Shown: piece by piece, positions 37,920 to 50,855 of the stretch
Numbering within the stretch: position 1 is the first letter of the stretch
Layout: each line of letters opens with the position of its first letter
The notes under the pieces: generated by a model
What the model was told of the DNA's origin: nothing
Databases searched by the model: none
The model's input: only the letters and a program-made list of their open reading frames with translations
NCBI GenBank assembly: GCA_002794785.1
Contig: NBBA01000013.1
Span: 310,001-374,000, forward strand
Source: Coniferiporia sulphurascens
Lineage: Eukaryota > Basidiomycota > Agaricomycetes > Hymenochaetales > Hymenochaetaceae
Length of the DNA stretch: 64,000 bases
Direction: 5' to 3'
Made by a program: the position numbers and the translations under genes

Positions 37920-40566
37920 TCAGTCGCACCCTTGCTGAGTTTGTGTTTGGCCGCCAATCGCCTCATCTTTCGTGCACAAAGGCTGGGTGTCCACGCTTTC
38001 AATATAGCTCTTGATGCGCTCGACGGCGTCCTTCATGCTGGCTCGCTTCCTCGGGTCAGACCTCCTCAGTTCTCTGCTCAAGTCCAACAGGAACTCTCGA
38101 TGCGGAGTCGCTTCGGGGTATCTCGCACGTGATGCGATTTGGAATATCACATTTCCCGCGGCCCACACGTCTGCCAGCACCGGGTTGTACGGCTCGTAGC
38201 TTCCGACCTCCGGCGCCGTCCAACCCTCGGTACCGACGAATCGACCGTCAAATTCAACCGTACGACGTGCCAGATGATAGTCGATGATGGAAACTCGGCC
38301 TGTTGTCGTATCAACAAGAATATTCGCGGGCTTCAGGTCATTATGGGTCACATCTTTTTCGTGCAGGAATGCGACACCTTCAAAGAGCCGCAGAGCAATC
38401 GGTAGTAGATCCTGCGAGAGTTTCTTGTATGTATCTATTCTTTTGCCGCCGTCTGGCAACAACATCAGCACGCCGTCGTCGACAGCGCGGAACGATATCC
38501 CTCGAAGTATAGGGTTGTGAGGTGAATCAAAGGCCGACAGACGGGAAAGTATCGCGAATTCGTTTTCCTTACGTGGACGAAGGAACTTGATGTATTGTCC
38601 AGTACTTTCGAAAAAGTACGCTACGAAAGGGTGCTGCGCATGGAAAAGTTAGCAAAGTCTATCTGAGTAGAGAAGTTGCTCACGTCAAGCAAAATGTACG
38701 GATCTGGTCGAAGGCCGAGCTTGACTATAGCCTGTTGTATGTCAGGCCTGTAGAAAACCTCTTCTTGAAGCGCACCCGAAGTTCTCTCTTCTGAAGACTT
38801 CAGCTTGGATAATTGTCGATTTGACCATGAGCCCAGCCCTTTGCCTATCTCCAACAGCTTGTCTAGCGTGTCGAGCCTGTTGCGATCAAATCCTTGCTCG
38901 AAACGGTGCATCTCTCTGCCATAGTTGTACATTTCCCGAAGAAACTGTCTTCCTTCACCACTTATTCTGAGGCTGTAGCATTTACGGATAATCTCCACCT
39001 AGGAATAAATTGAGAAGAGTCCACTTTACATAGTAAATAGTACTTACATTGGGAACGTCTTTTCTTGGTTGATAGATGAAGTATCTTTCCACGACAAAAC
39101 TCTTTGTGATGTATACAGCCATCACAACGAAGGTTCGTTCAGATTTTTCCAGCAAGAGGTTCCCGAAGCGCGCCAGGGCAATAGCTTGGCAAAGCATTCC
39201 CCACCTGTTTGAATTCGAAACGACCTCTCCAATAACGAAGAGCGCTTTGCTTTGGGTAGACAAGAAATTGAAGTCATTCCTTGGCTGATACCTCAAGGTC
39301 CGATCATCGCCAGTCACTTTCACGAAGACGTTGAGAGGCCATTGGTTCCCCCTAGATGAACTTTAATTTAGCAATTAGTTGCACACAGCGAACATAATCC
39401 TGACATTTCCCATTCGGCGAATCCCTGTCTGGTATGAACCATACCTGGTGGCATGATGCAGTTCATCATTAACATCGATTTCAAATTAGGGCGATGACCA
39501 CTGTCCAGTACGTCTTGGAGCTCCTTCGCGAGTGTGGACGCTGATGCGAGATACTCAAATTCTAGATCGGATTCAATAGGCGTCGAATTCTCGTTAACCG
39601 GATTTTCCTGAGGTGTGAAATAGTCTCCGAATTCGCCTTGAAGAGTCATTTTAGATAACTGCAGGCGTGCCTCCGCCAAGCCGCTGACAGTAGGCTAGAG
39701 AGCATCGTCGAATCGTCTCCTTTAAATCGCAAAGGTTGACTTACCATATACTGCCTCGGTGCTGAAAGCCTAGCGATCATCTCCGTCACGTCGGTCGGTA
39801 TATTTAAAGGTGTGTCGCGTATGTGAGCAACATTTAATGAGATATCCGATGGGCGCCATGTCTCGTCACTTCCAACCCTCACAGTTAGGCAATTGAATAG
39901 TGCTTCATCAAGTTGCCGCAACTGCGCTTCGGCTTCGTCTGGATCCCCAACGTCAGTAACGACTGCATTAGAATAAATAATAAGCAACCGCGCACCATCG
40001 CAACGCACAATCCGTAGACGCACCAAACCCAGCTTAATCCCGTCCGGATATAATTCCCCGATGGTAACAGAAGGAGGTATAACTTTCGCTGCATACGCCT
40101 CCAATACGGCTTCCTTATTTGTGACCGTGGAAGATGGAGAGAGTTTGAAAGCATTAGTAGGCACTTCGAATTGAAAATATCGACACTGGTGAGGATTGCT
40201 TGATTCAAGATATTCATCCACTTGATGGAGTCGTCCCTTCAGCAGGCCGGGGATCGATGATATGGGTTTGTCTTTCGCGAGTTCGACAAGGATAATGGAG
40301 TTCTCGACCCACACAAGGAAACAGAGACTATCTATGAAGGGCTGAGAAACGGACAAGGCAATAGAATGAGAACTTGAATGCGTACCGTTCATGGGAGCCT
40401 TCGACAGAGGATGCGATGGTGGTCCAAGTTCAAGTGGCAGGTCTACTATAGAATGACGCTTGCTGCCTTTAGTAGTTCTCTGTCCGTCTGTCTGTGACCG
40501 ACGCGCCTCACGTGTTCGCGTGCATCCAATCAAGGAGCTCAAGTTGGCCCATGTTTTGTGGTCCAT
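37920..40566 (-). CDS. Basidiomycete protein with C-terminal protein-kinase domain
   Basis: Five exons on the minus strand: 40566-39745, 39694-39405, 39351-39048, 38998-38684 and 38633-37920, giving about 814 residues. The C-terminal ~240 residues form a kinase domain: a candidate ATP-binding Lys in QYIKFLRPRKENEF, catalytic loop HNDLKPANILVD (HRD with Arg to Asn), metal-binding IIDYHLARR (DFG replaced by DYH), GTEGWTAPEV and DVWAAGNVIFQI. Asp, Lys and Asn of the catalytic loop are kept, so activity is plausible despite a missing glycine-rich loop. The ~570 residues before it match no family I recognise. Large divergent kinase sets of this kind are common in agaricomycetes. The start is the first ATG of the open frame; an upstream exon cannot be excluded. 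Confidence 0.78.
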
Positions 40567-41969
40567 CACGGTGTCGGCTATGAAAGAGAGAGCTAGGATT
40601 TAAACTCCTTGTTTCCACAGCTCAGGGGGCTGAACCACATAATAAACTACGTAGATCGCATGTGGGTTCAAGGCGCAAATGCATTCCAACGAATTTAGGC
40701 CAGCTGGTCAGTGCGCCCTCTATGAGGGATATTTCAATCATAGGCGCTGCGCGACCAGACTTAGCCCCTGTCCTCGAAACTGCCACTGGTCTGCGACGAA
40801 GCAAGAGCAACGGCTGCTGCCGCTAGCCCGAACCTGCCGCGCTGAAGACCACTCTCAGCGGAAATTAGCAGTAGCAATGATAATCAAGTACTTGACCGTG
40901 AGGGTTCCGAGTGTGGGCGAGCACTAAGCATTCGGAACAATGAGTAAGGTCGGAGAGAATGGATGGATATGTGCTAGTCCGTTGGGCGCCGGGTGTCGAA
41001 GAGATGACTGCTTATTTTAAGTGATGTACGATAATAGACCATCCGTCGTCGGCCCCCTGGAAGCGCGGCGCGTGCTTCAAGTTGATACTTTCGATAGTCC
41101 GAGCCAGTGGGGACGGATATGTGTACGAGCGGATGATGACGAGTGTCGGAAGTCAACGATTTATCGATTTCGGATTTCGTATCTAGTCGCTTCAAGTTGA
41201 GCGCCGGCGGCTGGACGCACCTCGCACACCGGGCCGCCGGCACTGCATCCCGTTATCAATCTATTTCCCAGTATTAGCCCCGGTTCCCCCAACTCCTAAC
41301 CGCGAATTCGGACTTGGGATCAGACTCGGAGTCGGAGTCAAATATCGGAGGAATACCTAGTACGATATTAGTGTGAACGTGAGCGTGAGCCTAGGAGTCC
41401 AAAAGTCCGAGTAGTGATAGGACACCCCGGGCCGCCGGCGTTGCTACTACTTGGACGGGATCACAGCGGCGTACATGTACAGTGGGAAACCAGGTCCGGA
41501 GACTCGGAGACTCGGAGATTCAGATGGTCAGTGGCTTGTCACTGGAAGATTCGGCGAGTGCACTGCCAATATTAATACTGACTCCACTGCTTGCTGATGT
41601 CGGCGTTAATGCTAACAATGGTACTACCACGGCAGTGGCCAGAGTTGACATATATTGCTTAATACCTCTACAAGCCTGAGGTTGCCACGGCCATTGACAT
41701 CACTTAAGATTGCTAATTCCTGCACAGACAAGGTTGCTAAACAATATCACAAACTTGCTACCAACTGTCACCCTGAAACACACAGCGTATACAACCCGAG
41801 TGCACCACCATCACGTCCTTCAGAACTGATTCCGAACAAGTGCTAGTACCAGCCTATTCACGTACCCTAGTGATACAACTATCACACACCCTTGTTAAAA
41901 TCAATAACCTAACAGGGTCCGGCACCGGCCAGCGGCGCCATCACTAAGTACTAAGTATATAAGACACCA

Positions 41970-41988
41970 GGACTCCGACTCGGAGTCC
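41970..41988. repeat. Short inverted repeat of the ACTCGGAGTC motif
   Basis: GGACTCCGACTCGGAGTCC pairs with its own reverse complement except at the central position, so it can form a 9-bp stem. Confidence 0.7.
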
Positions 41989-44911
41989 TCCCACATGTCA
42001 GAACTTAGGAGCACCGTGACCTTCGCGCTTCATTGTTCGCCGCTCTCTGGTCGTGATTCTGATTCATGATCCATGATTCGTGATCCACAGTGGCCATAGG
42101 ACGCCTCGCCGACCGTCACCGTGGAGTGAAGCTTAAGCACCGGGCGCCCGCACATGTACATATCAGCTACGTATTTGGCGGTCCACTTCCTCTGAATCAT
42201 GATTCCGGGTATACCGTACATGCATCTCATCGCAGATAGCGGGAATCAGAATACGAACTTCCCGTATGTACTGCCCCACAGACAACGAGTTGATTTGGAA
42301 AGTATAACCCTTCCGGACTATCAGCGAAAAAATGGGGATTGTTGTAAAGGTACCCGCTTGCCCGCTTGATAAATTTATTCATGTACTGTATACTCTATAG
42401 CCTGAGCGCAATCAATGGCACGGCTACTCCCACCCACCCGACTCGTCGCACGTACGGGCGCGCCCCGGGAATCGCACATCTCTTCATTTTTAAACATGAT
42501 TCAACCGCACAGCAAAAACGTCCCGGGCGCTTTTTTGTTTGTGGAATAGTGCATGTGCTAGGGCCCCCGGGGGGCACGGGGCCGCGGCGGCGTGCTGCGC
42601 AGCACCTGGCAATTCAATGTCATAATTTCAAGATGACTGGGTGCAACCGTGACGGAGCGGCGTGCGGCGTGCGGTGTGCGAAGGTGCGTGTGCGGCCCGC
42701 GCCCACCCACTACTGTAGTACTGGCATGATGTGGACTGCGCAGCGCGCCGTACCATGCCATTTGCACCGCTTTTGGTATTGCATGCGCTTGTGCTCGTCT
42801 TGCAAAATGTGGTCGATGTTGATAGGAGTACACATCAATGGAATTCTACCGCGCCGTTCATACACGCGTTGTCACAGGCTCGCCCGAGCGCTCCGTCCCA
42901 TGCGACCACGCACGCACGCACACGCGTTCGTTGCCAGTGCGGCATGCACCATGCACCGCGCCCACGTCTGACTCCTCCGAATTGCCATACGCCACGAGGC
43001 TCGGGGTCGTACATGCGCACAGGTACGAGCTATCCAATCCATATCAGCTGTAATTATTTCCGAGAAAGACTGGCCAGAATTGAATATACTGTACTAATAA
43101 CGTTGCTCACCCAGGATAGGCTGCATATATGCGCGCAGATCAGAGTTCGTACTCCGCCTGAGTGAGCTCCAAATAGGGTAACCCGGATCGACGCAGGTGT
43201 GATCATTTATTATTGATTGACTCGGCGTCCGAACTTCCGAACTTGGCCCCCTTTTCTTGTTTCCAAAATCCAGTACATCCAGCACATGCGCTCACTCTCG
43301 CAACTAAATATTTCCTGAAGCAGGTAGGGCGGGTGCGCTACGTGCTACACGCTAGAACAGGAGACTCAGATGGTGCCAGTCGTCAGAAACGGAGAGAGCT
43401 CAGGAGAACACGCGCGATCCGAGTCTGCGCTGCCCGCACTAGTGCTGAGCAGCATCACCCTGCTCACTGCCTCCCCCTCTTTCCCGGATGACCGGCGATC
43501 CGGGTTCATCCGAGTCATGGTCTCATCATCAGAGGAAAACAGAAAGGGAGAAAGGAAAGGAGATGGTAAAAAAGGGGGAAAGGGACAGGAGAAGAGAAGG
43601 AAATCGAAGAATAAAAAACCCTTAGTATGACTGAATAGCTGCGGATCACAGCAATATTAATCATGTATATTATTATCAGGGCTCAAGCACATCATGCTTC
43701 ATGCTTCGACTCCCGAGGCAATCCCCTGTAAACACCGCTAAGATTCGAGAACCTCACAGAAACAGCAGCTCCACATATACCAGGAAGTATCAAGTTCTGA
43801 TGCTTATTGAAAAGTATGATGTTGCTAGTGTTGGGGGTGGAGGTGGGGGCCATATTGGTATTAATATCCAAGACGCTTCCTTAGTTCCTCAAACAGAATC
43901 GAGAATACAAGCATACACCATAAAACACCAGAAGTCCTACCGTTCTGTTGCTCCCCACAGCTTCGACCGCCCTTATCAGCGTATCCACAGACCGCAAGCG
44001 GCAGTAGTACTACATATACATGCATACAGTGGTGTGTGTGGCTCCCCCCAACATGAAATCCACATCAACAAAAGAAGCACCATGTGGGTACCCGAATACA
44101 TATACGCTGTACAACGGGAGAGAACAATCGGCTATCGTAACTCTGAATTCGGAGCTGTCGTTCGTACACCGTTGCTTTGCTACCGGCATGAACGTCCGAG
44201 AAGAAGATACACCTGATCATGGCGATACAGACGCTCCACACACATAGTTCATATAGTTAGTATAAATACAACTGCAAGTGTGGGAACCGTCACTGGCAGT
44301 GGGACCTGGGAGGTGCCTTTTCGATTCTGTTGCGCACACTAGTACTACTCAAGGAGGTGGTATGTTCCCCCGGGCCACTGGCAGTATCGGTGCTATAGTT
44401 GTAACTCGTCAGAAGCTCGTGAATCCGATCGCACTAGGAACCCGTGATGTGCTTGCTGTACTAGTACGCCGTATGATGCCAGCCCGGGCCTAAAGCCTCA
44501 GACCCAGACCCAACAAGGGCCAGCCACAGGCTGGTAACGCCGCCGCCGTGTGGCGTCTCAGGTGCTGCCACGGACTCGGACAGCCTGTAACACATACACT
44601 ACACGACTTGGAGCTTGTGGCATATCAACTTATCAAGTGAGACCTGAGACTCGTCCAGATTTGGTTCTAGCTGAGGTTCTCGGTTTTAGTTCAAGGGTTT
44701 CAAAATTCTTGCGGTCTAGGAAAGGCAAGTAGTGCTGCAGTGATAGCTAGGAGCTAGGAGCTGGGAGCTGGGAGCGACTATAGCGTACCCAGCAGGGACG
44801 GAGGCGGAGCGGGCTAATGAGAGCGAGAGAGAAGGTCAGATGATGCCGTTCCATGATGGAAAGAAAGCCCGAGGGAGTCGCTGACGCTGGCGCTGTGGAG
44901 TGAGACCCGAA

Positions 44912-44940
44912 CTGACCTGACCTGACCTGATCTGACCTGA
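44912..44940. repeat. Tandem CTGAC pentamers
   Basis: Five to six imperfect copies of CTGAC in a row, in noncoding sequence. Confidence 0.8.
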
Positions 44941-46355
44941 TGCGTCCTGACTTGTCCAAAATAAGTAAATAATACATACAACTTGGATGAATCGGAATCC
45001 CAGATTCCCAGAGCAAAAGCGAACCCAGCGGAGTCGAGAATCGAGACTCGGAAATAAATAAATAAAAATAAATAAAGGGAGACACAGACTAAGAAACTCA
45101 TTTAGTCCAAAGAGTCAAATTAATATTGACTCGGAGTACAATCACAATCACAGTAGTACTAGTGGTCGTGGTCCGAAACCCTCTCTCTTCTACTTGATAT
45201 TCGTCGCATTCAAATTACGACAAACCAGTTTCAACTATCCCGGCGCAGACGGAGACGGAGACAGCCTGAGGACCAGGACCAGGACCGGATCGGATCGGAC
45301 GGGCAGCGGACAGCGGGGGGAGTGGCGATATCGGACTAGGCATACAGTACAGTCACAGTAATATTCAATTTCTAGTTTGCATACATCTACATCTTCCACG
45401 GCGGCCAGAGCGTGTCAGTGCGCGGCGCACCCGACACTGCATAAGCGCAAGTACAACTTACGCCTCGGTATGGAACTTGATTTAAAAAACCTTTCCGCGC
45501 GTGCATCGGGTCATTATACCTTACTCCAGCACCGACTCTTTAAGTGCGCGGCGTCCGGATCTGGACCCGGAATCGCCTTACCGCCAGCAAAGAATCGGAC
45601 CATAAGTCCATGAGTCCAAGACCCGAGGACAAGACCGACTTTCAAACACCCAAGCGAACGGAACTAAAACCACACTTCATATAAGTACGCATTCTGCACC
45701 TGACAAAAAACACACACACAGCTATGTACCGTATGTAAAAAAAACCCCGGAACAAGGATAGATAAGTAGGCGTACACGCACACCAACCACAAGAAGAAAA
45801 AGGAAGTAAACACGGGAACAAATGAGGGCAGAGCAAGTTTGCTTATAGCGAGAGGAACAGGATTACGATTGTACTGATAGGATAAACAAACGAGTGCGAT
45901 GGATTGTCGATGTTTGATGCCGATATTGTACAAATGCGAGGCGATAGGAAAAGGGACGGTGTGATTAGAATGATGTGGTGAGGAGCTTCCCCCCCCCAAA
46001 AAAAGCGTAGGTTAGGAAAGCGGTGGCAAAGATGATGGGAGGCGAGGACGGGATACATGAGATGCAAAAAGATGAACAAAGCGATGAATGTGTTGTGGTT
46101 GATGGACAGAGCGTGTCGCGAGCAGTTTAGAAAAGATGAAAAAATGTGCAATGAACGTGGAAGGCGGTGCATGAAGAAACAAGGGAAATGGAAGAGACTA
46201 CATGAAAGCAGACAATGAGGCGCGTGTATGATGTGTGCGCAGCTCGCGACCAGAAGAGAAAATAAGAAGCAGGAGAAAGCACCAAGAAAATAGGAAGGAA
46301 TGTCCAACAGTTGGGGGGTCGTTGCCGCCCGCAACAATAACATATTTTTTACACG

Positions 46356-47800
46356 TCAATGCGACGCAGCTGCGGCGGAAAGATATTGGGGGTACAATGA
46401 CATTGCGCTTGAGCGCTTGTGCGTGTACGGCGAAACCGGCCGAGAGGATGAGGCGACTGGCACCGGAAGCTGTGCATAAGGCGAAGCACTGCACGATACA
46501 GGCTGAGACATCGATACGGACGGCTGCCGTGAAACGGGGAAATTCAGCGACAACGCCGGATACGGAGGAAGTAGAGGAGGCGCCATGGCCATGGATGACC
46601 GCGATGGCGCAAGCATAGATGGAGGTGTGGGAACAGCCGGAAAGTGCTCGAGGATCTGCAGCGGCTTGTACGATGCACTAGAGTTTGAGTATTGCTTGCT
46701 TAATGCGACTGCTGCCGCACCAGGGTAAGGGAACTGGAACGCGGGATTGTGTGGAGGGGGTGTGTATGGAGAGCCGTTGCCATCTGCATCAGATGACGAG
46801 GACGAGCTTGGTGAGCTTGATGCGCATGTCGAACAAGACGACGCCGGGGATACCGAATCGTGCAGAGAATTAGGTGAAGGGACATGCATCCGTGTGGACG
46901 GGAGGTACACCTCCATTCGACGACGCTCCTTCCTCCGGCGCTCACGTCTCTCTGCAACATCAACATCCACATCCATGTCTGAATGCCGCTTCTCCGGCCT
47001 AGCCTTGGCTTTCAACTGCGCTTTCTCGTCCCAGATCGCACGCACCGCCTGCAGGCTCGTGTCCTTCTTCTCCTGCACGCTCTTCGGGAGCTCAAAGACA
47101 CCTTCGCGCACCATGCGCGAACACTCGCGAACGATATCCTTCTCTTTGACACTAAGTTCAAAGTCGAGCACCTCGAGGAATTCGCGCTCGATGCGGGCGA
47201 CGTCACGACGGCCGAAGACGCCGGTACAAAGGGCCCAATGTGCGTTCTTGAGGGAAGCATCATTGAGATACTTGGACGCGAGGATTAGAGCTCCGAGGAT
47301 GACACGGTGATGTGCCCATTCTGTTGACGTACAGTAGGTACGTAGGTTAATATAGATAAGAGAGAAAGTGGCGCACCCTCGATTGCGATAGATAGGTAAG
47401 GCCTGGCACGATCGATGTATACGAGAGCGCCAAGAACTCCACTCATGGTGACTTCTGCGCGACGAAGCACAGTAGAAACGAATTCGGTGAAAGTGGAGCG
47501 GGCCTTGTCCTTGTCCTTGCCGGACTGCCAGCGGCGGGTGTGGTTCCGGCGCGAGGGCGGCTTTGCGGAGGAAGAGGAAGTAGTGGCGGAGAGGCCAAGA
47601 CCGAAATCGACGGCATCAGACACACGGTCGACTATGTAGTCTACGACTGCAGGAGAGACGGGGAGGGCGACAACACGCTTGAGCTGGTCGGCGGCGATGG
47701 CGGAGTCGGCATCGTCAGCAAGAGTGGATGAGGAGCTTGAGCGGGATGAAGCGGAATGTGCGGGGGAGGGGAGGGCGGGGTTCCAGAGGGAGGCCTGCAT
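46356..47800 (-). CDS. Cyclin of the PHO80/PCL family
   Basis: Two exons on the minus strand: 47800-47377 and 47320-46356, giving 462 residues. The cyclin box lies at about residues 103-205: FTEFVSTVLRRAEVTMSGVL, GALVYIDRARPYL, ILGALILASKYLNDASLKN, HWALCTGVFGRRDVARIERE and LEVLDFELSV. This wording is characteristic of fungal Pcl/Pho80-type cyclins, which bind the Pho85-class kinase and control G1 entry, polarity or phosphate and carbon signalling. After the box come a basic stretch (ERRERRRKERRR) and ~200 Ser/Pro-rich residues, likely disordered. It could equally be called a G1/S-specific cyclin; the exact PCL subgroup needs a tree. Confidence 0.9.
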
Positions 47801-49764
47801 GGTTGTGGAATGTAGGGGAGGGGGGGATGGGGATGGAGGGCGGAGTGGAGGAGAGACGGGATGATATATAAAGGGATTGCATTGTGTGAAGAGGTAACGG
47901 CGAAAGCTGCGACTCGGGAAAGGGAAAGCCAGCAGCGAGGCAGAGCCACAGCGTCTGCTGTCACTCAGGGTCTCAGGGTCTCAACACTCCCCGGGGTCCC
48001 TCACCGCATATTGGTCTACCACGCCTGACTCATCCGCCCCCGACCCCAATGGCAGCGGGCACGCCGATCACCTCAGCCTGATTCCTGTCCCCGCAACAAT
48101 CACCAATCATCAGCGATTCAGGCGATATCAACGCCCGCACCCCCGCCCCGCCGTTCCCCGGGGCCTCGCCATCAAATACCACGCTCGACGCTCACCCCAC
48201 ACGCCTCTTGGGGCTCCCCTGTGTGCGGCTCTTCCTTTTCGCCGCAACTCACCCTGCTCTCTCCTTGATACATATTCTTACAAAGTAGCGTGTCAGGCGC
48301 GTGCGGGTGTGGCGTCGCTCCCGCTGCGCTAACTGGCACTTCTTCCATGACGCGAACAGTATCTATGTATAATACGGCGATAATGGGGTCTCCACCCCGG
48401 CTACAATTTTGCTCGCAGCCCATTGCGGGTCCGTATCCGCAGTCGGTATCGCCTGTCCTCGTTGCATCTTATCCATCTGCGCTGCGCGATGCACAGCAGG
48501 TGCTGCTCTCTCCAACCCGCAGAATCAGGGGCACAAATACCACAGTCCAGTGCCAAGTCGAGGTCGAGATCGAGGCCGCGGTCGAGGGGAAGCCTTCGAT
48601 CCTGCGCTCTTCGTAACTAGTATAGTAATACCGCGTCCACTTCTATTTGTCCTACCATATTCCATATGTTTCTTCTACCTGGTACCCACAGGTATTACCC
48701 AGACCCTGGAAATCCATCTCTTCGATCAACTCCTTTATGACTGTGGCCATGGCCTCTTGAAACAGACAGCCAGAAGGGGGTGACAAGTGACAACCTGTGG
48801 TACCACCCTCTATCTGCCCGAGCGTGCTTCGAACAATCAGCTGAGGTCCAAGTACCGTGCTGTACTGCCCCTCATTATCACTGTGCGCGAAGCGAACTAG
48901 CTCTGATTCTCTGACTCCTGCTGTGACCGCAGAACGAAACAAAGACCTGACTCGGCGCTTTTTTCCCGGCCGCGCATTAATAAGTACATATACCGTGCTG
49001 TGTCTCACCGGTAATACACATACACATGCGTATTATGAATCGCTGTCCAGATGGTCTGATTAACAACCGAGATAGGGCCGGTGCGAGACGAGTTGCGGGA
49101 ACCACCGTGGGCCGTGGGTGGCTTGGAATCCCGCGTCGACTCGGATCGGCCGCGTCGATCAATTGGCTCTGGCAGCGGGCGCCCACTTCCAAGGTTGGAA
49201 CTTTCCCTTCCCTTCTCCCCTTCCCGACTTCCTCCTTCCCCACATCCCCATCTAATAAAATTTCAGTCTGCCAGCCAGAATCGAAGACGATGAACGCCGC
49301 CGCACTTCTGATGATAGAGCGCACAATGATTTTCGCTTTGTCTTTTCCTTTTTTTAATTTGATTTGTTTGTTATTCTAAGAAGGGGAAAGAAAAAAAACA
49401 AGAAACAAGAGATCCTCTCTCCGTTGTTTTCATTATCCGACGCTTTATTGTGTCCGCAATCGGGTTGTACATTTCTAATTCGCGTAATCGCCTTTCCCCA
49501 TTTATTAATTCAAGGTTGCGCGGGACCAGCCGGGTGCCCGGGCCCCCCGCTCGCCAATACACGTTCATCGTCCCTTCGTTAATCTCTACATCTCGCTACC
49601 AAATCCCGACGCGCACGTACCGAAATAATCAAATAACCAGCAGGGACGCCGTAAGCACCGGTCACCTGAAGCTTCAAGTTGAAGGCTGTGCCGAAGGCAA
49701 TGGGCCGTAGCAACTCTGGGCAACCAGCAACTGAAAGCTAGTCGCAGGTCCCGTATGAGCGCGA

Positions 49765-49800
49765 GAGGTACATACATACATATGTATGTATGTGTACCTC
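49765..49800. repeat. 36-bp near-perfect palindrome
   Basis: GAGGTACATACATACATATG on the left pairs with TATGTATGTATGTGTACCTC on the right; only a two-base insertion breaks the symmetry. It can form a long hairpin or cruciform. Confidence 0.85.
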
Positions 49801-50553
49801 GAAACCATCCATTTAAACGCGTCCTAGTCGCCAATAGGCGCGCCAGATACGAGTCCCCGGACAACCCCCCCGTCCCTCCTGCCCGCGCCGTAGCGCCCCT
49901 GGAAACATGCAGTACGCGACGGGCGGCGCGACCCGTCGCTCGCCAAGGGCGCCGCGCGCCGGGGTGGGCGCGCGTTTGATGTAGGTCCGTCCGTTCCTTG
50001 TTTCCTCGTGACTCGGAGAGCGCGGCTGCGCATCAGCCAACAGGCTCAGCGCTCAGTGTCACGGCGCTTTTTACCAGCCGCGTGAACTTGAATTAGGCTC
50101 GATAATGGGGTATATTGTCATTACTTACTTGCTTGCTTTTGGCTTATGGATGGGAATGTGATCGACCCGGAGTGCTAGTGATAGATAAGCATGGCAAATA
50201 CGATTGGCATTGAAGCATTGAAGCTTGGATGACGAACGGGCCCGGGAGTATGTATTAGGCTCGGAGGGAATTGATTAAGTAAATTCATACATGTTAGAGG
50301 CTGAACTACGAATCGAGATCGATAGATTAAATAAAAAAATTCAACTTGAAGCTCTTCGCTCGCTCGTATCCGTGTTACCTTATCGTATACACATATCACT
50401 TACGCGTATCATGTTTATTAATCTCTCCCCCAGAAACTCGTCGCAGCGTATAATAAGACTGAACACTTTGCAGCAATTCAAGCCCCCGACTCTGCTTGGT
50501 CGGCGACGCAGGGCCCCGGCTAAACAGCGGGAATTAGTAGTATTGATATTATT

Positions 50554-50572
50554 CGCGCGCGCGCGCGCGCCG
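50554..50572. repeat. Alternating CG run
   Basis: About nine CG dinucleotides in a row, a sequence prone to Z-DNA. Confidence 0.85.
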
Positions 50573-50829
50573 CCTCTCTCACGCCGCATTAATATGAAAT
50601 TTCCGCGCCCGAGCCCGAGCCCCGCCCCTTCGCCGCCTTTCGTCCCTCACGTCTCTATCCCTCGGGTCCGTCCCCTCCATTAGGCTTTAGTGAGGTAATT
50701 CGAGTTATGTCGCGGAAATAGCCGGACAGTCGCGCTCGGACCGGGACCGAGTCTGAGCTCTGGCTCTCTCTTCTTTCTTGACCCTCTTGAGTGGCACGTT
50801 TGGAACAACAGGCTGTAAGCACGCGCGTG

Positions 50830-50855
50830 TTGATATTAATATTAATATTAATATC
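50830..50855. repeat. ATTAAT tandem repeat
   Basis: About four copies of ATTAAT in a row (GATATTAATATTAATATTAA and onward), palindromic at every step. Confidence 0.8.

Larger units (their letters stand above)
40567..46355. other. 5.8-kb gene-poor spacer
   Basis: No gene is supported. The largest frames (42366-42971 and 43701-44216 on +) show no domain, low-complexity composition and no intron support. It holds tandem motifs at 41498-41520 (GGAGACTC units), 44912-44940 (CTGAC units) and 45247-45302 (GGAGAC, GGACCA and GGATC units), an inverted repeat at 41970-41988 and AATATTAAT motifs at 41568, 43653 and 45119. The right end, from about 45650, should be 3' flank of the cyclin gene. Confidence 0.45.

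Noticed and set aside
42366..42971. 201-residue plus-strand ORF in the spacer
   Set aside because: High Cys/Arg/His content and many overlapping frames on both strands point to chance openness in GC-rich DNA.
43701..44216. 171-residue plus-strand ORF
   Set aside because: No recognisable domain, low-complexity stretches, and no introns although neighbours are intron-rich.
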